A stretch of 26,191 nucleotides of DNA from an uncultured Eubacteriales bacterium (lineage in GTDB: Bacteria > Bacillota > Clostridia > Oscillospirales > Oscillospiraceae), in the NCBI GenBank assembly GCA_902475435.1, contig CABRZL010000023.1, positions 1 through 26,191 on the forward strand, in the 5' to 3' direction. Positions within the stretch are counted from its first letter, which is position 1. Each line of letters begins with the position of its first letter. Positions 6,399 to 13,577 of this stretch are shown here, in pieces. Under the pieces are notes generated by a model. That model searched no databases. It was not told the origin of the DNA and saw only the letters and a program-made list of their open reading frames with translations. Both the position numbers and the translations under genes were made by a program.

Positions 6399-6430
6399 AT
6401 ACATTCACCTTTCTATTCTATGGTATTTAT

Positions 6431-6459
6431 ATTTTAACAAACTAATATATGAAAGTAAA
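6431..6459 (-). promoter_or_regulatory. Promoter of the yerC operon with possible operator half-site
   Basis: On the minus strand TTTACT (6454-6459), 17 bases and TAAAAT (6431-6436). The spacer contains ATATATTAG (6442-6450), which equals nine consecutive bases of the palindrome over the his operon promoter. Over the whole 14-mer 10 positions match. This would fit autoregulation, but the site is AT-rich and could be chance. Confidence 0.55.
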
Positions 6460-6482
6460 GGACGAAATTTTACAATCCTTCC

Positions 6483-6511
6483 TTGCTATTTACAGAAAAA
6501 TATACTACAAT
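6483..6511 (+). promoter_or_regulatory. purA promoter
   Basis: TTGCTA (6483-6488), a 17-base spacer and TACAAT (6506-6511). The implied leader is only about 37 bases, too short for a purine riboswitch. Confidence 0.65.
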
Positions 6512-6554
6512 AAGGTGCATACGCGTGCAACTTAACGCTTGAGGAGGAATTTCT

Positions 6555-7829
6555 ATGGTGAAAGCAATTGTCGGCGCCAACTGGGGTGACGAGGGCAAGG
6601 GTAAGATAACTGATTTGCTCTCCGAAACCGCTGACATTGTTGTCCGATTCCAGGGCGGCGCCAATGCCGGCCATACCATTATCAATGACTATGGAAAATT
6701 TGCACTTCATTTGATCCCATCCGGTGCCTGTAATCCCGGTACTATGAATATCATTGGAAACGGTGTAGCGCTGGACATTCCAGAGCTCATGAGTGAAATT
6801 CAAACCATTACAAACGCTGGTGTACCCGCTCCAAAGCTGATGATTTCTGACCGAGTACAGATCCTGATGCCCTATCATATTTTACAGGATACCTATGAGG
6901 AGGAACGCCTGGCCGGCAATGCCTTTGGCTCCACTAAATCGGGTATCGCACCCTTTTATTCTGACAAGTATGCAAAAAATGGGATTCAGGTCAACGAACT
7001 GTTTGATGAAGATCTTCTTAGAGCGCGTCTTCAAAACATCTGTACTCTAAAGAATGCACTTTTTGTTCATCTTTATCATAAAGCTCCCATTATCCCCGAT
7101 CAATTGTTCGCCCAGCTCATGGAATGGCGAGAGATGATCCGTCCCTACGTGGGAAATGTTCAGAAATATTTGAATGATGCACTCCAATCCGAAAAAACAG
7201 TTCTTCTAGAAGGGCAGCTTGGTTCCCTCAAAGACCCCGACTTCGGAATCTATCCTATGACCACTTCCTCCCATACGCTGGCTGCATTTGGTTGCGTAGG
7301 CGCAGGAATTGCCCCAAAAGAACTCAAACAAATCTATGTGGTTACAAAGGCATATTCCAGTGCTGTCGGTGCCGGCGAGTTTGTCAGCGAACTGTTCGGT
7401 GATGAAGCGGAAGAACTCCGCAAGCGCGGCGGTGATGCCGGAGAATACGGAGCAAAAACCGGGCGCCCCCGCCGTGTAGGCTGGTTTGATGCAGTGGCCA
7501 CCCGTTATGGAGCCAACGTACAAGGCGCTACAGATGTCGTCCTCACATGCCTGGACGTTATGGGTTATCTGGATGAAATGAAAGTCTGTGTTGGCTATGA
7601 AATCGACGGAAAGGTCACCAGAGATTTCCCTGTCACCCCGGAACTCAAAAAAGCCAAGGCAGTTTATACTACGCTTCCCGGCTGGAAGACGGACATCCGC
7701 GGTATCACACGTTGGGAGGATTTGCCGAAAGCGGCCCAGGATTACGTGCTCTTTATTGAAAAAGAAATCGGTGTTCCCATACGCTTGGTATCCACTGGTC
7801 CCAAACGCCACGAAATTATTTATCGATAA
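6555..7829 (+). CDS. purA: Adenylosuccinate synthetase
   Basis: This 424-residue protein catalyses IMP + Asp + GTP to adenylosuccinate, the first committed step to AMP. The GTP-binding loop GANWGDEGKGK is present with catalytic D12, and GANAGHT gives catalytic H40. GSTKSGIAPFYSDK and LLEGQLGSLKDPDFGIYP follow the family pattern, and the C-terminus ends in the usual STGPKRHEIIYR. GAGGAGG (6541-6547) lies seven bases before the ATG. It is a single-gene rightward unit with its own promoter and a strong terminator, divergent from yerC. Confidence 0.97.
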   Translation: MVKAIVGANWGDEGKGKITDLLSETADIVVRFQGGANAGHTIINDYGKFALHLIPSGACNPGTMNIIGNGVALDIPELMSEIQTITNAGVPAPKLMISDRVQILMPYHILQDTYEEERLAGNAFGSTKSGIAPFYSDKYAKNGIQVNELFDEDLLRARLQNICTLKNALFVHLYHKAPIIPDQLFAQLMEWREMIRPYVGNVQKYLNDALQSEKTVLLEGQLGSLKDPDFGIYPMTTSSHTLAAFGCVGAGIAPKELKQIYVVTKAYSSAVGAGEFVSELFGDEAEELRKRGGDAGEYGAKTGRPRRVGWFDAVATRYGANVQGATDVVLTCLDVMGYLDEMKVCVGYEIDGKVTRDFPVTPELKKAKAVYTTLPGWKTDIRGITRWEDLPKAAQDYVLFIEKEIGVPIRLVSTGPKRHEIIYR

Positions 7830-7832
7830 ACG

Positions 7833-7877
7833 AAAAGGGATTGAAAAACAAGCGTTTTTCAATCCCTTTTGAATTTT
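7833..7877 (+). terminator. purA terminator
   Basis: A perfect 17-bp stem (AAAAGGGATTGAAAAAC at 7833-7849, GTTTTTCAATCCCTTTT at 7854-7870) with a four-base loop, followed by GAATTTTT. Confidence 0.85.
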
Positions 7878-7883
7878 TACTTT

Positions 7884-7926
7884 AAAACAGCCTCGACCAA
7901 CAGGCATTGGCCGAGGCTGTTTTTTA
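7884..7926. terminator. Bidirectional terminator between purA and the NlpC/P60 gene
   Basis: AAAACAGCCTCG (7884-7895) pairs with CGAGGCTGTTTT (7912-7923), with T tracts on the outgoing side of both strands. It ends the leftward NlpC/P60 transcript and backs up the purA terminator. Confidence 0.85.
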
Positions 7927-7930
7927 CAAA

Positions 7931-9361
7931 TTAAGCAATGCGGCAAGCACCATAATAACGGCTGGAGTAGTAACTCTCACTGAGAGAAGAAATCTTTACG
8001 CATCCACCGCCGGCATGAATGAATTCGCCACCGCCGATATATATGCCAACATGGGTAATGCCTGTGTCGTTATAAGTACGTTCAAAGAAGACCAGATCGC
8101 CCGGCTGCAACTCCGAATAGGAAATCGCATAACCATCACTATACTGTGGTGTGGCAGTACGGGAAATGGAGTAACCACACTCACGGAACACATACTGAAC
8201 AAATCCAGAGCAGTCGAATCCAGAAGGCGTTGTGCCGCCCCAAACATAGGGAACACCTAAATACTGCATGGCCACATCGACAATGCTAGAGGAAGATGCA
8301 GAATCATAAGCCGGTTCCTCATAGGAATCTTCTTCCTCATATGTTTCTTCCTCTTCGTATGTCTCTTCTTCCTCATAGTCGTCATAGGAAGTATCGTCAT
8401 AAGAGGTACTGTCGGAGGAACTGCTATCATCATAGGATACCTCAGTATCATCCGTCTGTGTAACCTGCTCCTGTTGTGCAGCTTCCTCGGCTGCAGCCTG
8501 TTCAGCTTCCTGCTGCTGGCGCTCCAGCGCTTGGGTCAGCGTCTCGATTCCAGTAGAACCATCGCCTTCGTTATTGGTTGTACTCACCAAGGAAGCCAGA
8601 ACATATCCTGTTGTATCGCCATACTGAACTTGATACCAGTCGCCTATCTGCTGTATCAATGTACACAAGCTGCCATTATATAGCACGTCTGTTTTTGCAG
8701 AGGTAGAATCTGGCTCGCTTCTGAGATTTGCAGCGGCGCATTGAATTACCGCGTAATCATAAATCTTCTCAGCTGGGATCTCGGCTGTAGGATCCACAAG
8801 ATCGCTACGAACATAGCCGGTACTTCCACTGTCAAGTGTCACCTGATACCAGCCGTCGCTAATACCGGTAATCGTTACGACTTCCTCTTCTCCCAAGCAA
8901 TCAATCGGATCGCTGTCTGTACTGGGAGCAGAACGAATATTTGCTGCCGAACACTTGACCAGACCATAACCCAAATCAGCCGTTCCCTGGCCGGTTACTT
9001 CCATATAATCACCGTGAACAAAACCGGTAACACCGTTACAGCTGACCCGATACCAGTCACCTTCCTGAGAAAGCACCAGCACCTGCTGCCCCTGCGCTAC
9101 TACAGACACCACATTTGCATCCATATCGGGATTTTCACGGACATTGACCCCCAGAACATCAACCGTGCCCAGCCCCAAAGCCGTACCGGTAATGAGGTTG
9201 CTGACGACCACAGGTGCATCCTGCTCATTCACCACTGTTGTCGGAAGATCCTGCTCATTGACAGAAACATCATCCGCAGCCATTGCAGTGGGACCTAATG
9301 CAACTGTGGCTGCCAGCACAAAACTCAAAAGTCTGGCGGGTCTAAAAAACTTGACATTCAT
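7931..9361 (-). CDS. Secreted peptidoglycan hydrolase: three SH3b domains plus NlpC/P60
   Basis: This 476-residue protein has a signal peptide (RPAR, then a hydrophobic run, then AMAAD, with likely cleavage near residue 29). Three SH3b repeats follow at about 66-122, 133-188 and 203-259, each with an N(V/I/L)R...P core and GY/FV motifs; these typically bind cell wall. A Q/A/E-rich stretch (275-300) and an acidic D/S/Y/E linker (304-356) come next. The C-terminal NlpC/P60 cysteine peptidase domain (about 358-476) has C384 in DCSGF, H437 in THVGIY and H449 in FIHA. It likely cleaves stem peptides during wall turnover. GGAGG lies nine bases before the start, and the gene follows the small gene at 9407 by 45 bases, probably in the same transcript. 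Confidence 0.93.
   Translation of the reverse strand: MNVKFFRPARLLSFVLAATVALGPTAMAADDVSVNEQDLPTTVVNEQDAPVVVSNLITGTALGLGTVDVLGVNVRENPDMDANVVSVVAQGQQVLVLSQEGDWYRVSCNGVTGFVHGDYMEVTGQGTADLGYGLVKCSAANIRSAPSTDSDPIDCLGEEEVVTITGISDGWYQVTLDSGSTGYVRSDLVDPTAEIPAEKIYDYAVIQCAAANLRSEPDSTSAKTDVLYNGSLCTLIQQIGDWYQVQYGDTTGYVLASLVSTTNNEGDGSTGIETLTQALERQQQEAEQAAAEEAAQQEQVTQTDDTEVSYDDSSSSDSTSYDDTSYDDYEEEETYEEEETYEEEDSYEEPAYDSASSSSIVDVAMQYLGVPYVWGGTTPSGFDCSGFVQYVFRECGYSISRTATPQYSDGYAISYSELQPGDLVFFERTYNDTGITHVGIYIGGGEFIHAGGGCVKISSLSESYYSSRYYGACRIA
8324..8377 (-). repeat. 18-bp tandem repeat coding for YEEEET units
   Basis: Three successive six-codon units in the linker of the NlpC/P60 protein read YEEEET, YEEEET, YEEEDS (residues 329-346). 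The run makes an acidic, Tyr-spaced spacer and may vary in copy number between strains. Confidence 0.75.
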
Positions 9362-9406
9362 CGTATGTAACCTCCGTTTGTTACTCTGCGGACCAAAAAT
9401 AGATGC

Positions 9407-9697
9407 TTACTTGGAAAGCGCTCGTTCTAACCAGACACTACCCACATCTAAAGCCGAGAAAATACCGTCTTTCTCAGAACGTTTGGTCACTCGATCTCGG
9501 GATTTTACGTTGGGATCTGTCAACTGAAGCTGAACAGATACCCTGGACGCCACATCCTCATTGCCGACCTTTTTTGTCTCGAGGATCTGCATCATCACAA
9601 TATACGGATCTGCCATGGATCCATAGTAGATGATATTGTCCTTTCGCATCAAGGGACGGCCTTTGTACAAGAGAGTTTTCTTGGTTTCTGTAGCCAT
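9407..9697 (-). CDS. Small conserved-looking protein of unknown function
   Basis: This 96-residue protein (MATETKKTLLYKGRPLMRKD...) is not a family I can name. It is soluble, with no signal peptide or membrane segment. It contains IIYYGSMADPYIVMMQILETKK and ends in a DGIFSALDVGSVWLERALSK tail. Real coding is supported by a consensus promoter, an AAAGGAG ribosome site before the ATG at 9697, and its place ahead of the NlpC/P60 gene. A 14-codon upstream extension (to 9739) overlaps the promoter and is rejected. The mixed beta-rich sequence would fit a small regulatory or assembly factor, but no function should be assigned. Confidence 0.75.
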   Translation of the reverse strand: MATETKKTLLYKGRPLMRKDNIIYYGSMADPYIVMMQILETKKVGNEDVASRVSVQLQLTDPNVKSRDRVTKRSEKDGIFSALDVGSVWLERALSK

Positions 9698-9727
9698 ATT
9701 GTTTCTCCTTTCAGCGAATGTAACCGA

Positions 9728-9756
9728 ATTGTAACACATTGTTTCGAATATGTCAA
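9728..9756 (-). promoter_or_regulatory. Promoter of the small-protein/NlpC-P60 unit
   Basis: On the minus strand TTGACA (9751-9756), 17 bases and TACAAT (9728-9733): a near-perfect sigma-A promoter about 30 bases before the start codon at 9697. Confidence 0.85.
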
Positions 9757-9862
9757 CCGTTTCAGCCCATTCTTTTATAAGTTTTTTTAGAAATTACAAC
9801 TTTTCCGCAGAAGTTTCCAGGAGGTTTCATATTAAATTGTAACTTTTACCCATTTCAGGGCC

Positions 9863-9895
9863 AAAAAGGGCGCCCTGTAAACAGGGCGTCCTTTT
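9863..9895 (-). terminator. ireB terminator
   Basis: A stem of GGACGCCCTG and CAGGGCGCCC (plus-strand arms 9868-9877 and 9882-9891) is followed on the minus strand by five T. T residues on the other side as well could let it work in both directions. Confidence 0.88.
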
Positions 9896-9904
9896 TCAGG
9901 AACG

Positions 9905-10150
9905 TCAGCCAAACAGGTAATTTCTCACCAGCTCCTGCATCAGCTCATCCCGGTCAATTTTCGTGATCTCCGTCCGGGCCCCATTATAGTTGGTAATATA
10001 GGTGGGATCTTCACTGAGAAGGTACCCGACAATCTGATTGATGGGGTTATATCCCTTTTCGCTGAGCGAGCAGTACACCGACGTGAGAATTCGCTTCATT
10101 TCCCGGTTTGTGTCTTCGGTCACATGAAATTTTATGGTCTGATCTTCCAT
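9905..10150 (-). CDS. ireB: IreB-family regulatory phosphoprotein (UPF0297/DUF965)
   Basis: This 81-residue protein is full length for IreB. It shows the signature N-terminus (IKFHVTED), KGYNPINQIVGYLLSEDPTYIT and the RDELMQELVRNYL tail. In enterococci IreB is a small dimeric cytosolic protein phosphorylated at N-terminal Thr by the PASTA kinase IreK and influences cephalosporin resistance; here T5 and T11 are the nearby Thr residues. In many Firmicutes it precedes ruvX and a DUF1292 gene, but here it is monocistronic, followed directly by a terminator. A GGGGGA ribosome site lies upstream of the ATG. Confidence 0.93.
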   Translation of the reverse strand: MEDQTIKFHVTEDTNREMKRILTSVYCSLSEKGYNPINQIVGYLLSEDPTYITNYNGARTEITKIDRDELMQELVRNYLFG

Positions 10151-10199
10151 CGGTACATCCCCCGCTTTCTTTCGACTTCACAAGTATCTTACTTCATAT

Positions 10200-10227
10200 T
10201 CTATAAAAAGTAAAGGGATTCCTGCAA
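10200..10227 (-). promoter_or_regulatory. Possible ireB promoter
   Basis: On the minus strand TTGCAG (10222-10227), 16 bases and TATAGA (10200-10205). An overlapping alternative (TTTACT, 17 bases, TAAGAT) is about as good. Because the his terminator lies just upstream, ireB needs a promoter in this 110-base gap. Confidence 0.4.
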
Positions 10228-10233
10228 CATTCA

Positions 10234-10268
10234 CAAAATATTAAGAGAATTTTTCCAAAATCTCTTAA
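10234..10268 (-). terminator. Terminator at the end of the his operon
   Basis: TTAAGAGA and TCTCTTAA (plus-strand arms 10241-10248 and 10261-10268) form an AT-rich stem that overlaps the hisE stop codon and is followed on the minus strand by TATTTTG. It is weaker than a GC-rich terminator, so some read-through into ireB is possible. Confidence 0.55.
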
Positions 10269-10594
10269 GTATTATGGTCGGAAACATGCATCTTTTTGAG
10301 ATTTCCGATCTTTTGGCTTCGGATATTCAGTTCCTCCAGCACGTCTTCCATCGGAATTTGTTGCTCTACCATCATCACAATCAAATGGTAAAGCAAATCG
10401 GAAATTTCTCCCACGGTATCAGATTTTACGTCATTCTTCGCCGCAATAATGGTTTCCGCGCTTTCTTCCCCCACTTTTTTCAGGATCTTATCCAATCCTT
10501 TTTCAAAGAGATAGCAGGTATAACTCCCCTCCATGGGATGCGCTTTCCGCTCCGTAACTACCTGATAGAGATCTTTCAGTACCTGATCGCTCAT
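10265..10594 (-). CDS. hisE: Phosphoribosyl-ATP pyrophosphatase
   Basis: This 109-residue protein is of the all-alpha NTP pyrophosphatase (MazG-like) fold. It hydrolyses PR-ATP to PR-AMP, step 2 of histidine synthesis. The metal-binding helix pair is visible as KKVGEESAETIIAAK and then EISDLLYHLIVMM. It is a separate gene here, not fused to hisI as in enterobacteria. Its ATG overlaps the hisI stop by four bases (10591-10594), giving translational coupling. It is the last gene of the operon. Confidence 0.96.
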   Translation of the reverse strand: MSDQVLKDLYQVVTERKAHPMEGSYTCYLFEKGLDKILKKVGEESAETIIAAKNDVKSDTVGEISDLLYHLIVMMVEQQIPMEDVLEELNIRSQKIGNLKKMHVSDHNT

Positions 10595-10917
10595 TCTATT
10601 TCCTCCAGTTTTTCATAAAAGCAGGACACTGCTCCCGTATGGCAGGCCGGGCCCGCCGGTTCCACCATCAGCAGTAGCGTATCCGTGTCACAGTCCGTAT
10701 AGATTTCTTTCACATACATAAAATTTCCAGACGTCTCTCCCTTATTCCACAAGCTCTTCCTGCTGCGGCTCCAAAACCATGCCGTCTTTGTTTCAAAGGT
10801 TTTTTGAACGGCCTCTTCGTTGGCAAATCCCAACATCAACACTTGTTTGGTATGAATATCCTGAACGATTACAGGAATCAACTCTGATTTGTAAAACAAA
10901 TTTTTTATCTCAAACAT
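10591..10917 (-). CDS. hisI: Phosphoribosyl-AMP cyclohydrolase
   Basis: This 108-residue cytosolic metalloenzyme opens the adenine ring of PR-AMP (step 3). The family motifs are present: VLMLGFANEEA, AWFWSRSRKSLWNKGETSGN, the metal-binding DCDTDTLLL segment and GPACHTGAVSCF with conserved Cys/His. The length is normal for a stand-alone HisI. It lies 11 bases after hisF and overlaps hisE by four bases. Confidence 0.96.
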   Translation of the reverse strand: MFEIKNLFYKSELIPVIVQDIHTKQVLMLGFANEEAVQKTFETKTAWFWSRSRKSLWNKGETSGNFMYVKEIYTDCDTDTLLLMVEPAGPACHTGAVSCFYEKLEEIE

Positions 10918-10928
10918 AAATGTTCTCC

Positions 10929-11684
10929 TTACCGGGCAGGGATACTACGAGATCTTAGATAATCTTTTACCTGTGGCACTGTCAATTCCCCATAATGGAA
11001 CAAACTGGCTGCCAGCGCCGCATCACATCCAGTTTCTTCAAAGACCTCTGCAAAATCCTCCAGCTTTCCGGCGCCTCCACTGGCGATAACCGGAATCGAA
11101 ACCGCCTCTGTAACGGCTCTCGTCATTGGAATATCAAATCCTGCTTTTGTACCGTCAGCATCCATAGAAGTCAGCAGGATTTCCCCTGCTCCCAGCTCTT
11201 GCCCCCGCTTTGCCCACTCCACTACATCTAAGCCAGTGGGAGTACGGCCGCCTGCAACAACTACCTCCCAGGTTCCATCCGGTCGGCGTTTCCCGTCAAT
11301 CGCCAAAACGACACATTGAGAGCCAAATAATTCTGCTGCCTGGGTCAGAAGCCCTGGATTCTTGACTGCTGCCGAATTCACAGAAATTTTATCCGCACCT
11401 GCACGTAAGATTTCCTGAAAATCCGATGTCGTTCGAATTCCTCCGCCCACCGTCAGCGGAACAAAGACTTTTTTCCCGGTATTTTCAATTACATCAACAA
11501 CAGACTTTCTGGCATCGCTGGTGGCAGTAATATCAAGAAACACGATTTCATCGGCTCCCTGATCAGAGTAGAATTTTGCCAGTTCTACCGGATCCCCGGC
11601 ATCTCGTATATCCACAAAATTAACGCCTTTGACCACTCTTCCATTATGGACATCCAGGCAAGGAATAATTCGTTTGGCTAACAT
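10929..11684 (-). CDS. hisF: Imidazole glycerol phosphate synthase, cyclase subunit
   Basis: This 251-residue (beta/alpha)8 barrel takes ammonia from HisH and turns PRFAR into IGP and AICAR. Both catalytic acids are in place: D11 in IPCLDVHNGRVVKG and D130 in VVLAIDGKRR. The phosphate-binding glycine loops TVGGGIRTTSD and IPVIASGGAG are also present. The ATG overlaps the end of hisA by seven bases. HisH is encoded two genes upstream, so the heterodimer is complete. Confidence 0.97.
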   Translation of the reverse strand: MLAKRIIPCLDVHNGRVVKGVNFVDIRDAGDPVELAKFYSDQGADEIVFLDITATSDARKSVVDVIENTGKKVFVPLTVGGGIRTTSDFQEILRAGADKISVNSAAVKNPGLLTQAAELFGSQCVVLAIDGKRRPDGTWEVVVAGGRTPTGLDVVEWAKRGQELGAGEILLTSMDADGTKAGFDIPMTRAVTEAVSIPVIASGGAGKLEDFAEVFEETGCDAALAASLFHYGELTVPQVKDYLRSRSIPAR

Positions 11685-12400
11685 TGCACCCCGGCCTCCT
11701 CAATCGCCCGTTTCAGATCAATGGCGCCGGCATAATATGCTTTCCCTATGATGGCGCCATCCATCCCTTCCGCTGCCAAATTCAGTAAATCCTGATGATT
11801 GGATATTCCTCCACTAGCCGTAATACGGCAAGACACAGCGTCACGTAGGGCGCGCAGTCTGGAATAAGACGGTCCAGACAACATACCGTCGGTGGCAATA
11901 TCTGTGAAAATAATATTCTGAACCCCCAAGGCTTCCATCGTCTTTGCAAACTCCAAATAGTCCAGCCCAGAATCTTCGATCCACCCGTCCGTTTTAACCT
12001 GACCATCCATAGCATCAATCCCAACAGCAACGCGATCTCCATATCGTTCAGCTGCTGCCTGAACAAATTCCGGATTCTTAACCGCTGCTGAACCAATAAC
12101 ACCACGGTAAACCCCCAAGGTGAATACCGCTTCCAGATCCTCCATGCAGCGGATTCCTCCCCCTAATTCCACCTTCAGCCCACTTTGCATACAAACCCGA
12201 CGAACAATTTCTCCGTTCTTACGAATACCATCCTTTGCGCCGTCCAGATCCACCATATGAACAAATTTTGCTCCGGCCTCACGGAATGCTTGGGCAATTT
12301 TCATGGGATCCTGAGCCACTTGGTGCGTCGTTGCAAAATCTCCTTTTAGAAGGCGAACACATTTTCCATCCTTTAAGTCAATTGCTGGCAGAATAATCAT
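11678..12400 (-). CDS. hisA: ProFAR isomerase
   Basis: This 240-residue (beta/alpha)8 barrel catalyses the Amadori rearrangement of ProFAR to PRFAR (step 4). Catalytic D8 (LPAIDLKDGKCVRL) and D129 (VAVGIDAMDG) are present, along with ELGGGIR and ITASGGIS as phosphate sites. The start is MIILPAIDL at 12400, where ATGA overlaps the hisH stop. An open extension upstream to 12565 runs back through hisH and is a shadow. HisA and HisF are adjacent paralogues from an ancient half-barrel duplication. Confidence 0.97.
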   Translation of the reverse strand: MIILPAIDLKDGKCVRLLKGDFATTHQVAQDPMKIAQAFREAGAKFVHMVDLDGAKDGIRKNGEIVRRVCMQSGLKVELGGGIRCMEDLEAVFTLGVYRGVIGSAAVKNPEFVQAAAERYGDRVAVGIDAMDGQVKTDGWIEDSGLDYLEFAKTMEALGVQNIIFTDIATDGMLSGPSYSRLRALRDAVSCRITASGGISNHQDLLNLAAEGMDGAIIGKAYYAGAIDLKRAIEEAGVQC

Positions 12401-13002
12401 CGGTTCAATTCTCCAAAATTTTTCAATATTGTCAACCCCACGGGGCCACTTTTTTCTGGATGAAACTGACACCCAAAAACGCCGTCCTTTGCCACCATAG
12501 CCGTAACATCCGTACCATAGTGTGTGATCAATGCAAGATCCTCCGTATGAGTCACTTTGGCGCAAAAGCTGTGGACAAAATATACATAATCTCCGTCATG
12601 CAGTCCCTTTGTTAAAGGGTTTTGATGTACAACACACAGACTGTTCCATCCAATATGCGGAAGCTTATATGGTGTCTCAATCTTTTCGACGCTCCCGGGT
12701 ATTAACCCCAGCCCCGCAGACAAGGAAATCTCTGTGCTGGAATCCATCAGCATCTGCATGCCCAAGCAAATCCCTAAAAGAGGCTTCTTCTTAACCTGCC
12801 GCTTAATCTCCAAATCCATGCCGCTATTTCGCAGGGCCTCCATACATTTGGGAAACGCTCCTACTCCAGGCAAAATCATTGCATCCGCCATTTCTAGTTC
12901 CTGAGGGTTCGACGCAATCCTATTGGGAAATCCCAAGAAATCCAGTGCTTTGGTAACGCTTTTCAAATTACCCGCACCGTAATCGATTACCGCAATGCTC
13001 AT
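12397..13002 (-). CDS. hisH: Imidazole glycerol phosphate synthase, glutaminase subunit
   Basis: This 201-residue class I glutamine amidotransferase has the full triad: C79 in GICLGMQ, and H181 and E183 in CQFHPEKSG. The oxyanion segment PGVGAF and the N-terminal DYGAGNL are typical. It releases ammonia from glutamine and channels it to HisF. Four-base overlaps tie it to hisB upstream and hisA downstream. Confidence 0.97.
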   Translation of the reverse strand: MSIAVIDYGAGNLKSVTKALDFLGFPNRIASNPQELEMADAMILPGVGAFPKCMEALRNSGMDLEIKRQVKKKPLLGICLGMQMLMDSSTEISLSAGLGLIPGSVEKIETPYKLPHIGWNSLCVVHQNPLTKGLHDGDYVYFVHSFCAKVTHTEDLALITHYGTDVTAMVAKDGVFGCQFHPEKSGPVGLTILKNFGELNR

Positions 13003-13577
13003 GACAGCACTCCTTTTGTGGATGTAACCTGATCTGATTCCACCTGCACAGCCTCCTTCAGTGCAAGTCCCAGTGCTTTAAAAAGCCCCTCTGTGATATG
13101 GTGCGCATTTTCCCCATACTGGCTTTTCAAATGCAGTGTAATACCGCTATTCATCGCAAACGCCCGCATAAATTCCTTCGTAAGACAGCTGTCATAGTCC
13201 CCAATCACAGGTTGCGGCATAGGCGCATCCATCACAAGATACGGCCTTCCGGAAACGTCCAACACACAAAATTCCAGGCTTTCATCCATCGGGACATACG
13301 CCGAAGCAAATCGACGAATCCCGAGCTTATCTCCCAACGCCTTCTGAAACGCCTGGCCGAGTACAATTCCCACATCTTCCACACTGTGATGTCCATCCAC
13401 CTGCAAATCTCCTTTGCAGCGAATTGCCCCGCCAAATCCCGCATAGAACAAAAGCGCATGAAGCATATGGTCAAAAAATCCAATTCCCGTATCGATTTCC
13501 AAAGTGCCCCCTTCTAAACAGAGCGACACAGAAACTTTTGTTTCCTTGGTTTCTCGGGTTATCTCTGCAATTCTCAT
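12999..13577 (-). CDS. hisB: Imidazoleglycerol-phosphate dehydratase
   Basis: This 192-residue protein is the monofunctional HisB (dehydratase only, no HAD phosphatase domain), which converts IGP to imidazole-acetol phosphate. The Mn-binding repeats are visible: FFDHMLHAL, DGHHSVEDVG and ENAHHITEGLFKALG. Since the phosphatase half is absent, a separate histidinol-phosphatase must be encoded elsewhere. It overlaps hisD and hisH by four bases each. Confidence 0.97.
   Translation of the reverse strand: MRIAEITRETKETKVSVSLCLEGGTLEIDTGIGFFDHMLHALLFYAGFGGAIRCKGDLQVDGHHSVEDVGIVLGQAFQKALGDKLGIRRFASAYVPMDESLEFCVLDVSGRPYLVMDAPMPQPVIGDYDSCLTKEFMRAFAMNSGITLHLKSQYGENAHHITEGLFKALGLALKEAVQVESDQVTSTKGVLS

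Noticed and set aside
6512..6554. Possible purine riboswitch before purA
   Set aside because: The leader after the promoter is only about 37 bases and shows no aptamer-like fold.
7206..7946. A 246-codon minus-strand frame opposite purA
   Set aside because: It is a shadow of purA, extends across the terminators, and matches no known family.
12401..12565. N-terminal extension of hisA
   Set aside because: It lies wholly inside hisH; the conserved hisA start overlaps the hisH stop at 12400.
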